In this document: positions 1 through 11,143 of the stretch, in pieces | Layout of the letters: every line of letters begins with the position of its first letter | How positions within the stretch are numbered: the first letter of the stretch is position 1 | Source: Multifurca ochricompacta | Taxonomy: Eukaryota; Basidiomycota; Agaricomycetes; Russulales; Russulaceae | Direction of reading: 5' to 3' | DNA length: 64,000 nt | NCBI GenBank assembly: GCA_022496185.1 | Contig: WTXG01000160.1 | Coordinates: 19,828 to 83,827, forward strand | The notes under the pieces: generated by a model | Told to the model about the DNA's origin: nothing | Seen by the model: only the letters and a program-made list of their open reading frames with translations | Database searches by the model: none | Made by a program: the position numbers and the translations under genes

Positions 1-772
1 AGCATGGGGGGGCAGGTCCCAAGATGGGCCAGTGGGCCACCCCAGGGTGGCAGGTCCCAGGGGGCCAGAGAGAGAACGTCGACCACCGAAGGGTCCAACT
101 AGCAAGGGCCACCAAGTCAGTGACATGTCGGTAGGCAGAGGGGACCCGTGAGTGGCGGGGTCGAGAGGAGACACGGGCCACATCCAGGGAGCGCGTCAGG
201 CGCTGCGATACCTGAGAGGTTGCTAGGAGGGAGGCGAAGCACAGGGAGGAGGTATCGGCAAGCTTCTGCAGATAGTGGTGCATGGGGAGTATATGCATGA
301 GGATGTGGAGGGGCTCCCGCGGAGCCGTCCTGAAACTGCCAGAGACAATACAAACCATCTTGTTGCAGACAAGCTGGAGGAGCTTGATGAGGCTGGGGGC
401 CTGGCGAGTCGAGATCCATAGTTGGGACCCATAAGAAAGCACGGGAAGGTAGACTTGAGCGAGGCACGAGCGTGGCAGGCCATGGGGCCGCCAGTCCGGC
501 TTCTTCGTGAAGAAGAAGCCAAGGTAGCGGACGGTAGAGCCAGGGGCCACACCGCAGTATGTGCTGTGTGCCGGGTCCGGCAGGAGGATGCGGGAGGGGG
601 GAAGGTTGCGCGTGCGGGCGCGCGAGAAGAAGAAACACTCGGACTTGTCAGGGTCAACTGACATCCCCGCCCGGGAGAGCCAGTCGACGACAAGGCCGTA
701 GTGATGCCGCAGGGAAGAGGTGACCCCCTCTGCTCTGAGTAGGTGTGGTCGCCTGTGGGACACCACGCTCAT
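1..772 (-). pseudogene. LINE (non-LTR retrotransposon) reverse transcriptase fragment
   Basis: A minus-strand reading frame is open from an ATG near 772 to the window edge. It reads like the end of a Tad1/LINE reverse transcriptase. Visible blocks are VDWLSRAGMSVDPDKSE, then YLGFFFTKKPDWRPH, then QVYLPVLSYGSQLW, which are the RT palm-end and thumb motifs of fungal LINEs. The stretch normally found between the W..H block and the LPVLSYG block (roughly 40 residues in relatives, from memory) is missing, so an internal deletion is likely. No endonuclease or RNase H part is visible inside the window. This is an old or 5'-truncated copy; its 3' end would lie to the left, outside the window. It may belong to the same family as the poly(A)-tailed LINE ends seen later, but that link is not shown. 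Confidence 0.75.
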
Positions 773-1585
773 AGTGGTACTGTACTGCTGGTGTTAGTAT
801 TACTCCTAATTGATTTCAATGGTCTGTCTCTGCCTTGTCTGCTATTCCCAAAACTAAACGCCACCGTCCCGCGGCCATACGACATAACATAGAGGCGAGG
901 CGAATAGGGGAAATGGAGATGATACATGGAGTGGCATAGCATGAACATGGGAGAAGGGTAAGGACTGACCCTGCTATACTACAGACTCACCACTGCACAC
1001 ATTTCTAGCCTTTTATTAATCACTATTTAATTGTGGAAATGCAGCCTGATAAATCTGGTCAAAACAACTGCATTGTAAATACAGAAATATTGTTCTTAAA
1101 TACTGTAAGGAGCATGCTGTGCTGTGATCATAAGGATTGTACTTAATCATAATAAACAAGTGTAAGTATCATCTTGCACCGCCAACACCGGTCACCTCTG
1201 ATCTGGTCCGGCCTACTCTGGTCCGTTACCGGCTCAACATAATCTAAATGCAAATGTACATTAATATGTGATCTTCAAGACCATGTAGCGCGATCAGCCC
1301 TGGACCTCCATGACGATATATTCCAGGCCTCATCGACAACTATGTGAGTCCTCCCCATGACGTGACGGGACCGTTCATGCCGTATACGTTCTTGACGGCT
1401 TCGTAGATCACCTGCACAGACCCGCCCCAGCGCTCCCTTGAACTCGCCCTTGACAGCCTATGGTGTTAATTTACAGAAAAATGGGGTGTCGTAATGTATC
1501 GTCAATGCCAAAGATGCCATTAGAATTAGGGGGTTGAGAAATCAACCGATCTAAACCTATGGCGTGAACCATGTTCGCCAAGGCT
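773..1585. other. Gene-free spacer
   Basis: AT-rich spacer between the LINE fragment and the 3' end of the NACHT-ankyrin gene. I see no convincing reading frame, RNA gene or repeat in it. Confidence 0.5.
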
Positions 1586-4500
1586 TTACACTTCCCGCCC
1601 ACCATACCCCAACAGTAATTGTACAATTCGGCGGTGCCCACGTGCAGATGCTTCTCGGGATGGTGTTCGGCCATGGTTATTTACCACGTTCACAATTGCA
1701 CCCCGTTCAAGTAGCAGCTCCACGATTTCGAGGTATCCGTTACTTGATGCGAGATGCAATGGGGTCCAGCGATCTTGCTTCTTTATGTTCACCTCAGCGC
1801 CGTGCTCGAGTAACAACCGCACTATGTCAAGGTATTTATATCGCGATGCAGTGTGCAACGGTGTCCACCCAGTTTCGTCATGGCAATTCACGTCTGCGCC
1901 GCGCTCAATTAACAATTTTGCAACTTCAAGTCTCCCTTCTCTCGACGCAACTTCCAAGGGAGTCTCTTTTTTATTATTCCGTACGTTGACGTCCGCGCCA
2001 CCGTCAAGCAGTGACCGTAAAGTGTCGAGGTTTCCGCCTTTTGACGCAGAGTGCAACGAAGTGCCTGCTTCGTGCACAAGGGGTCTCACATCCCCTTGGT
2101 ATTTCGGTGTCGACTCTGTGCGGTTCTGGGAATGAACATTTGTCATGTCTGGCGCTAGAAACCCTATGACCTTGATCGCCCCACTGCGAGTTGCCAGGTC
2201 CAAAGGAGTCTCGTCCTCGTCGTTCCGCGCACTGGAATCTGCACCAGATTCGGTCAACAGCTTGACAATGTCGAGGTGGTCATTTTCCGCTGCTGAGTGC
2301 AATGGAGTCCAACCCTTGTTGTCGCGCGCGTGTAGGTCCGCGCCATTTTCGATTAGGAAGCGAGAAACTTCAACATGCCCCTCGCTTGATGAGAAATCTA
2401 GAGGAGTCTTCTGGTCCTTACTCCGCACATCGACACCAACCCCACTCTGAGATAAGAACCTCACCACATCGATATGCCCGTATCGAGACGCCGTGTGGAG
2501 TGGAGTCCAGCCTCTCACGTCCCGGCAATCAACCTTTGCACCATTTTCGATAAGGAACTGGACAACCTTGAGTTTGCCACTGCCAGATGCAAGGTCCAAT
2601 GGCGTTCCACCATCACCATTCCGATCGTTGATATCCGTGACATCGCTTGAAACAACATCTTTACGACGTCGAAATGCCCATTTCTTGATGCATCGTGAAA
2701 TGGGGTATGGCCCTGCATGTCCCGTGAATTGGATCGGCGCCGCGCTCTACTAGGAGCGGGCAATCTCGAGGTTTCCAAAGGAAGATGCCAAGACAAGGGG
2801 GTTTTCCCTTGCTGTTCTTGGTGTTAATAGCTGCGCCACGTTCAAGTAACAAGCTCGCAATCTCTATGTCCCCAGTATATGAAGCCTGGTGTAAAGGAGT
2901 CCAAAGATCTTTTTTTTGCGCATTTACGTCGGCGCCATGGTCTAGTAACTCTCGGACGACATCTAGAGGACTATATCGTGATGCTGTCTGCAATGGAGTC
3001 CAGCCTTGCTTATCACGGCTGTCAATAGTTGCACCACTCTCGAGCAGTAATCGTACGATGTCCCGATGTCCAAATCGCGATGCCGAATCCAATGGTGTAA
3101 TTCCCTTCTGGTCTCGAGAATCCAGGTCTGCTCCATGCTGGATTAATAGCCTTGCAACCTCGACTTCGCCGCTCCGCGATGCGAGTTTCAGTGGTGTCTG
3201 CTCCTTCCCATTACGAATGTTGGTATCTGCATGATGCTCGAGCAAGAGCTTCGCGATATCCACACGTCCACTTTTTGATGCTCTATGTAGTGCACTCAGG
3301 TCTTCGCTGTCCAACGCATTTATATCCGCATCATGCTCAAGTAAACACAGAGCAACGGCGATGTGTTCGTTGGCAAGTGCAGCATGAAACGGAGTCCCAT
3401 TATATCCGCCTCTGGAATTCACATCCCATGGAAAGGTAACCACGAGGTGTTCTGCAAGGCCCAAGAAACCGCAGTGTGCGGCATAGTATAACGGCACCGC
3501 TTCAGGACAATGGGATGCTGCTGGACATGTGATTCACCCAAGGCCAAGGACGGTCTATGTCATATATCCACACCCACGTGGAAAATGAGGTTTGCTTCGG
3601 TCGAAAAGACACTCCATTAGGTGCTGAATCCCTGACGACACATTTCCAAACTGGCCATGATCGACCCATGCCGTGCAGCATAGTTAGCGAGTGGAAAGTT
3701 CTTCATCTTCTCTTTGTCCACTTTGTCATCCAGTTCGAGTAAAATGCTGATGCAAGCCTTTGCTAGAACGATATGTCCAGATTGGAGGTCAATGTGATAA
3801 CGGGAAAGATCCTCTATTGCAGTGGCGAGTCGATTAGAGTCAAGAACTCCTTCACAGAGAAATGAGAAAATTGCACCACTGGAGATCCATCCACGTTGAC
3901 AACGGTGATCAAGCTGGAACATGCGGACAACACAGCATCTTTTGCGTCCTCCGGGCGCCAATCTGGGTGATAATGGGGAACCTGCTTGGCATCAAACTGA
4001 ACGGCGAGAACTTCGGCAAGTTCTTCAACGCGAAGTGGGCGAACAGATACGGTGAGGCATTGAAAGAGCCGATGTGCATATTCACTCTTCTCTTTATCGA
4101 TTCCTAGCAATGTCCGTTCGTATGTCTCGTCCAAGGTTTGAGGTAACTCCTCCAGGGCGGGCCGAATTGCTGCTGGTAAACTGCGACGTAATGTTTCAGC
4201 TGGCAGACAACCCATCGAAACCTGTGTGATTATATGAGAACGGTTATAAGGTAGAAATTGATAATAGTGGCTTACATGCCATCTGCTCTCTGTGAGAGGG
4301 TATCAATAACTAGATTCTTATCCTCCAATCTCCATCTCCGCATCTTCCGATCCAACTTGACGACTGAGCTGATATAATCGACAATATCCTGCTTTTGTCC
4401 ACCTTCGTCGTGTAGAGACACAGAATAACATGCCAAAGGTTCCAGGACATCTCGGATATCCGCCTCGGGGCGACTGGTCACACACACAGAACATTTGGAA

Positions 4501-6319
4501 GCCGCAACTCGACCAATTCCTCTAACAGCTCGAGAACCCGTTCGCGAGGCGATATTATTCCAGAAACGTTGGGGCATTCATCGAGGGCATCCACGATAAT
4601 ATAGATCGGCGGTTGTCCCGGATATTTCAACATCTTGACCAGACATTCAGCCATGGCGTGGTGATTGGGCTGCTGCGACCCAGCGTCGTGGTCAGAATAC
4701 AGGTTCGAAAGGATGTTGTAGCAAACATCGGATTTGGCACAGAGTTGGGCAAGAAGGGAAGAGAGTAAGCCGCGGAGATCCTGCTTTGCGGTATCCCTGA
4801 AATCGAAATAGAAATATGCCGTCAAAGCTAAACCGGCGTCGCGTAAACGCTTGACCTCTTGAATAATAGTGGAGCTGGTTCACAATCAGAATGCACTATA
4901 AGAATTGGTAGTAAGTCTTGGACTTACCAAAGGATACTCTTTCCTGAACCCGCTATAGAATTGAGGAGGGGGGAGGGACTATTGGTCAATGAAAAGAAAA
5001 ACCGAACTTTTAAAAAAACACGTACGTTTTCCATGAACCCATAACAGGGAACCAGTCATTTTCCACTTTTCAAATGTAATGCCTTGGGTGAACCACTCTG
5101 CAGTTCCGTCGTGGTGATCGTCACACGCAATGTTATGGTTTTTCGACGGATCTGGAGGGGAAAGCCAACTTCGGACTTCTTTTTGTAGCTGGTCGCCTAT
5201 GGGACACGTTCAGAGTTCATGACCACGAAGGATACAGGACAACGGACGTTTCATTTTATTGATCTCATTTGTCGCTTCTTGCAGAGTAACTGGAAAACGT
5301 TGTCAGCTCAAGAGACCTTAGTTCTCCGACACAAGTCGAACATACCCAAAGTCTGCCGTATGCCATCCGTTGATCCCTTTCCGTCTAATTGAAAAAACAG
5401 CTCAATCGACGATTGGCAGCCAACGGAAAAAAATCCTGCGTACCATCCATGACAACCTTGAGATTATTCACAAGACCATGAACAACCCCCAGGGTCTGCG
5501 CTACCGTCATCCTTGCCTCCTCCTGAGTGAGTCGGTCCAACCTCTGTAACACAGCCTCAATATCATTCTCCCCCAACAGCTTCTTTGCAAATTTCTCTGG
5601 GCCACGTTGAATGATGAGGATTATGTGCCATGAAGGATTCACTTACTGAACCGTCCTTGTTTGATCTGTTTCGTCGCCAGGGCGAGCACGGAGAGCACTT
5701 CGACCATTATCTTAACGATTACATCGGCCATCGCAGGATTGAATGGGATTTCGGTATAAATGTGGAGACGTTTGAGGAAACTTCCGACGCATTCAAAGAG
5801 GTCAAGCAGAGCGTCGTAACTCGAACTGACACCACCAGCAGCCTTGATATACCAGGACATCATAAAGGATCCCGTTGGAGATATGGATACACGTTACTTA
5901 CCGCAAGGAGGACGTCTATGCCGACGAAGATTGCTTTTGCAGGTTGGAAGGGTACCTGTGTTTGCCAAAAAAAAACGTGAGGGGAGGGGGGGGGGAATAC
6001 TGGACGAAAAAACCCCAAGACTCACCAAACTAACGGCCTCACCAAGAAAACCAGAAAACGCATGAACGACCTTCACCACGGGGTTAAGCCAGTCGATCAA
6101 TTTCCGATTTCCGTCTCGATAGTCTTTAAATTCCTTGACTTTTACTTTGAGAAGGTCAAGGACGGCATCAGAAGAATCACCACATTTATGGAGGTCGTCC
6201 AGGAAAGGACTTCCTTCTTTTGTGAGATCGATTCCGGTCTGCTTGACGTAGTCATCTAACGCATCTAGGATCAATCGAAAATTAGCAGAAGATATTGTCG
6301 TAGTCGTCGTCAAAGACAT
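1586..6319 (-). CDS. STAND/NLR-like receptor: Goodbye-like N-terminus, NACHT NTPase, about 19 ankyrin repeats (frame-broken)
   Basis: Fungal NOD-like receptors are thought to sense non-self or damage and act in the cytosol. The start chosen is MSLTTTTTISS at 6319. Exons with clean GT-AG introns carry an N-terminal helical region (6319 to about 5400) resembling the Goodbye domain of fungal STAND proteins. The NACHT domain follows. Walker A is GKPGSGKSIL, split by introns near 4968-5030 and 4876-4927; Walker B is IYIIVDALDEC near 4590; a CVTSRPEADI block lies near 4470. An intron lies near 4217-4272. Ankyrin repeats run from about 3500 to 1590. The reading frame breaks at about ten places (near 4490, 4197, 3843, 3665, 3577, 3508, 2803, 2757, 2730 and 2652). 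Each is explained by one base missing from a short homopolymer, and no in-frame nonsense mutation is needed. It is either a working gene with consensus errors or a very young pseudogene. Confidence 0.82.
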
Positions 6320-6769
6320 TTTAAAAAGCACGGTGGCAGAGCCGTCGTTGGTGTGGATGGGCCCTGCACACCTTGCATGTACTACCCTTGGCCGGGTGTA
6401 CAGCCCCCTTCCCTAGTGATTGATGCGCATGATAGACGCTGTACGCGCTTGATAATGTGAAGAACTGAGAAAACAGAGGTTGAGTACGCTCGAACTCATT
6501 CCCGCCCCACCCCGCTCCTCTCCTCCTCCTCCAATAACAACAACAACGATGGCGACAGCGACAACAACGACGGTATCGACAAAGTATGAGTTTTTTAAAT
6601 TGAAAATAAAAGGGGAGAATTGTGTCAGAGGAAATCGAGTGAAGGACCTACTAATCCTATTCTCCTCCACACACATTTGTGTTTATTCAATAAAAAAAAA
6701 AAAGTACACAAAAAACCCTTTTTTTCTTCCTCTTCCTTCTAGCATAAAAATAATACCTTGAAATCACAC
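6320..6769. promoter_or_regulatory. Spacer upstream of the NLR gene and downstream of the bioF-like gene
   Basis: About 450 bp. It must hold the promoter of the NLR gene (start 6319, minus) and the terminator of the synthase gene. A polypyrimidine stretch and an A11 run near 6690 are visible. No specific factor site is claimed. Confidence 0.35.
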
Positions 6770-8851
6770 TTACAACTTTGATTGCAAAAGCCTTCTCCCT
6801 TCTCCACCCTCACTACCACTACACATCATCACATCCTTCTCCTCCTCCTCTTTTTCCTCAATCCGAACTCGGCTCCGCCCAACCTCTTCTTCTTGAACAA
6901 CAACACCAACACCCTCTTCCCGCACCACCCCAACCGCCCATCCAACAGCGGCAGAAACGAGCGCATCCAACTCCTCACGCGTATTCCCCGCATGTATACA
7001 CACCCTTACTCGATCCGTTCCCTTCGGTACCGTAGGCCAACTGATCGGTCGGGCATTCAGGCCGTGTTCCAAGAGGTGCGCCGACAGGGCCCGCGCATGG
7101 GGAGTGAGGAGCGGTACGATTGGCGTCGGGAGCTCTCGCATCTTTCCGAATGGAGATAATGAGGGTGATTCGCGAGGATGGTGATGGGAGGGAGGGAAAG
7201 GATGTGAGACGGAACGGATGACATGACGAGAGAAGCGCGGAGACGATCTTGGAAGTATGTCGAGTGTTCAAGAACTTGAGTCGCTAACTATGTGTGCAAG
7301 TCATTTTTAAACTTTTCCTCTTTTTTTTTCAAGGGGGGTGGGGTAAAGGGAGTTCAAGAATTACCTTTTCTGCTGTGCCGTCTTCGAGGAGGTCAAACGA
7401 ACACGATGCAGCAATAACAGCAGCATTGCTGAGAGCGGTCGTGTAGATGAACGGTCGGGCGTAGTTGAGTAAATAATCGCGTATCAACGTGTTCGTCAAT
7501 AAAACCGCTGCGTATGCGTAAACACAACCAAAAATAAAAATAAAAAAAATCAGTACGGTAACTCGTCGTTCAACCAAAAAAAAAAAGGACGCGACGCACC
7601 ACCCGAGGCTGCGAGGGCTTTGCCAAACGTGTGCAATCGAGCGAGCACGCGATCTTCCAGACCGAGCATAGCAACCAATCCACGACCGCCAGGACCATAA
7701 ATCCCCGTCGCGTGAGCCTCGTCGACAATCATGTGTGCGTTCCCCTCAGGAAATACCTCCTCCATCACGTCGAGCATCTCGCGGAGGGGCGAAACGGTCC
7801 CATCCATGCTGTACACACTCTCGACGGCAACAAAGATGCTTCTGCTACTGCTCCGATCGCCTTTTCCCTCGCGTTTGAGGGATTCGAGGGCTGTGCGTAA
7901 GGCTCGAACGTCATTATGCGCAAATGCGCGGCGTGAGCGCGAGGCAGAGGCAGAGGCAGAGGCAGAGGCAGAGGCAGAGGAATGACGATGACGATGATGA
8001 CGATTATCACCATCGTCGTCATTTTTGGGGAGACGAGAAGCGCGCATGCCATCATGCACAGAAGCATGTATGGCAACGTCGTAAAGGACGACGTCGCCCG
8101 GTTGTGGGACGCATGCGAAGAAGCTAGCGTTGGCGTCGAAGCCCGAATTGAACAGGAGGGCAGCTGGTGAACGGAAGGCGTGGGCGAGACGGGTCTCCAA
8201 ATGAGCGTGGGCGGAGTTGTGCACGAGCAAGCGAGAACCGCCGGATCCGAGGATGGAAGGTGAGGCCGTTAGCGCCGAAAGGACGCGGGCACGGAGGAGG
8301 GGAGAGGTAGAGAGGGAGAGGTAGTCATTGGAGGAGAAGTCGGTTGGAGGACGTGGGTGAGAACGAGGAGGCCGGGCAGGAGGCGGTGGTGATAGTGGTG
8401 AAGGCGGTAGGTGTGGAAGTGGGAGCGGAAGTGGGAGCGAGAAGGAGAACGGGAAAGGGGTTGGGGTTGATGCAGAAGCAGCAGAAACAGGAGAAGCAAA
8501 AGCGGTTGCGGAGGTAAAGGTGGAGGTGGAATCGGAACCGGACTCGGAATTTGAACCGGAACCGGAATCGGCACTGGAAATGGTATTGACCATTACGACG
8601 GTGGTGGTGGCGGTGATAGTCGTAGTAGTAGTCGTGATATCGGCTACGGTGGACTCGGAAGTCTCAGTACTTGTCTCGGTCTCGGTGTCAATCCTAGTAT
8701 TGGTATTGGTATTGGTATTGGTATTGGTGGTGGTGGCGGTAAGGGCAAAAGGGGAAACGATGGAAAGGGTTGGCGAGGGGAGACGACGTCGTATGTTTCG
8801 TTCTTCTCGCGAGGCGAGCGCAGCAGTGAGTTTTTGAGCGAGAACGGACAT
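6770..8851 (-). CDS. bioF: 8-amino-7-oxononanoate (KAPA) synthase-like PLP enzyme with C-terminal SKL
   Basis: Alpha-oxoamine synthase family. KAPA synthase condenses pimeloyl thioester with alanine, the first committed ring-forming step of biotin synthesis. Motifs in order: DFSSNDYLSLSTSP, the glycine-rich LGSGGSRLL, FNSGFDANASFF, SMDGTVSPLREM, VDEAHATGIYGPGGRGL, and TFGKALAASG with the PLP-binding lysine. Introns are 7599-7508 and 7364-7288. The last exon ends in QSKL, a peroxisomal type-1 targeting signal, as known for KAPA synthase of filamentous ascomycetes. The start at 8851 gives MSVLAQKLTAALASREER. Two low-complexity insertions are coded by microsatellites: a TN/TE/ST/P-rich block (about 8750-8390) and a DDD/RH/SA block (about 8020-7925). 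Exon lengths sum to 1913, one base short of a multiple of three; the break lies near 7180-7200 in a C-rich run. A general alpha-oxoamine synthase is the alternative. Confidence 0.85.
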
Positions 8852-10248
8852 GGGTTTAGTCGCCTTGCCCCCGCTGCCCAAAATTTGCAAAAAAAAGTCC
8901 TAGTCGTAGAACAACTTTTGTTAGTAAATTTATTAGGTTTTAAAGCGATATACTCACTCTTTCGTGGTTCACGGATAAAAATGAAAAGTCGAAAAGTATT
9001 GGGGAATTGGGGAAAGCCGTCCCCTTCCCTCCCCCCAGGTTCCTCCAGCTCCCTCCCTCTACCAGCCCTCCATTTCGAATCCCGTCCTTTATCCCCTTAG
9101 GTGAGATGGTAGCGCCCAAAAAATTGATCATGAGCCCAGCGGCATGCTCTCGGTCAGATAACGTACGCCACCGGCATCACAGTGTTGGTTGGGTTGGAAA
9201 ATTGAATCTAAACAGGGTCATCAATTCACGTTCACTCGCAGGAACGTAGTTTTGATTGAATGTATGCGTGTATGCGTGTATGGTTAATTAAAGTTCTCGC
9301 TTGCCGAGTTGACCATCTCACCGGACCGGACTGGACCGCATTATTATTATATCCAATCCAATCCATTCATTATCCAGAGTAAGGTAAAGGGCCAGCAAAA
9401 CAAAAAAGTAAAAAAACTCGTGGTCTATGGCCACATGCGACAACAATATACGATTACAGACAAGCGGTACAGACCCCCCATTTCCCCTCTTCAACAAAAG
9501 AGGTGTTTTATAGGGCCTACTACATATATATGGTAAATGGCTAATCGGAGGCTAGAACGACAACGACAAGAGGTGTGGTAGGCTTTGAAACTAGTGTACA
9601 TATATGACAAAGATGATGGATGGATAGATGGATGGATGGACGGATGATGGATAGATAGATAGATAGGTAGATGAGGGGAAAAAAGAACCAAGGCGAGGAT
9701 TGGATGCCTTAGGGAATTATTACGATTCGATATATGTTCTGTGTGTTTCGAAGAGAACACCTGAGGAGCAGGGATTTGAGGAGGGGAGGGGGGGTTGGCG
9801 AAAACACTTCAAGTGCAGCCTATACATGAGAACAAAAGGGAAGAGACAAGTCAAGTCCATGTGAGAAAAGAGAGAAGGCGGAGGCGGAGGCGGAGGTGGA
9901 GGTGGAGTAGACATGGAAGGGAAGCAGCCTGTATATGGTGACGGCGGACCGAGATGGTAGGAGGTGGGGGATGGGGGTGAAGATGAAGATGAGGATGAGG
10001 ATGAGTATGAGTATGATGGAAGAGGAAGGGAAGGAGAAGGAGGATTGATGAACCCATCCCACCCCCTTTCGATCACCATTCGCTATTGGTTGTTCCTGTG
10101 AGCTCCTGTACACGTGTGCCGCCGTACGTCTCCCCGTCTGTAAAGATGTAGTTCATTGGGTAGACCCCTCTTTCATTCTCCAAAAAAATAAATAAATAAA
10201 TAAACCTCTCGCGTTTGCCGCACCAAACCAAAGAAAAATAGACGTGGT
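8852..10248. other. Gene-free spacer with microsatellites
   Basis: Holds the promoter of the bioF-like gene on its left and the 3' region of the next minus-strand gene on its right. A GATG/GATA-type microsatellite lies at about 9616-9672, a GAGGCG-type repeat near 9875-9905, a GATGAG-type repeat near 9976-10015 and an (AAAT)n run near 10186-10204. Open frames here are low-complexity translations of these repeats and are not called as genes. Confidence 0.45.
9616..9672. repeat. GATGGATA/GATA microsatellite
   Basis: Imperfect tetranucleotide tract: GATGGATG units grade into GATA units. It lies in non-coding sequence. Confidence 0.8.
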
Positions 10249-11143
10249 TTAGTGAGCAGCATTAAAGTCGATCCATTCAACACGAAACTGGTGCCAGTCG
10301 TCGTCCAAACCAGACCCGTCCTCATCCTCGTCGTCATCAGATGAGGAAGCGGATTCCCATACGCCACCTTCAAGGACCGAGCGGTGAGGGTGATGGTGAG
10401 CGGGTAACATCGTCTGCAAGGACACGCGTCGTTGTTGCTCGCGTTGATTATGATGGGTTTCGCTCGATCGCGACGGAGTGGGGAGTGGTCGTGGGGGAGA
10501 CGGAATGTCATCCTGCTGCTCCTTCATATAAGCCGGGGTCGGTAACGTGACGATGATCGTGGCCTTGCGGTCAACCTTGTGCAAATAAGGATCCACGCGC
10601 TCGTCCTCCTCCCTATCCATGCATATCACACAAGGTCAGATGGAGGTGTCACGAGGTGGAATATATATATAATGACTCACTCTGAGAGGGTAGAAGTCGC
10701 GTTGTACACGTGAGTACTCCAATCCCATATCCGCACATCCAGCGATGCTTCTTCAACGACACTACCTGACAACGATCGTTGGTGTGTTGGCAGTTTGGAT
10801 TTGGCGTCGTTGTCGTCGTTGTTGTCGTCGTCGCTGTTGTGGTTAGAATTCGTATCCGCGGCTAAGGACTCCTCATTCCGCGGGGAAGGTGACGAGTGGG
10901 CCATAGCCTCGTAGGGAAATGAAAAGTTTTCCAAGAAGAAGAGACCTTGTTGCCATGCGCTGAAACCATACATGCCTTTCCCTCGTGATCAGGGGTGGAT
11001 GATGAGCTGGTGGAAGAGGATGAAAGGATGGAGGGGGACAAGTGAGAGGAGGAGGAAGATCTCCGGCCCTTGCGCCGGGACTCGATAACGCGTAGTCCAG
11101 CAGTGAAAAGGTTCGAGTAGTCAGTAGTATGAAACAAATTCAT
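10249..11143 (-). CDS. Conserved-looking protein of unknown function, about 275 aa
   Basis: I do not recognise this protein. The start chosen is MNLFHTTDYSNLFTAGLRV at 11143. A serine-rich linker follows, then a segment MYGFSAWQQGLFFLENFSFPYE that looks folded. An acidic, asparagine-rich linker, DVRIWDWSTHVYNATS, an intron at 10680-10613, then VDRKATIIVTLPTPAY, a disordered tract and an acidic run complete it; it ends WHQFRVEWIDFNAAH. The two exons total 827 nt, one short of a multiple of three. The break sits near 10975, where one extra G in a GG run would join MNLF... to MYGF.... The linkers and hydrophobic patches suggest a cytosolic or nuclear protein with short conserved blocks; no signal peptide or membrane segment is obvious. 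Confidence 0.6.

Noticed and set aside
8520..8837. Plus-strand open frame opposite the bioF-like gene
   Set aside because: It is the antisense translation of the low-complexity insert of that gene.
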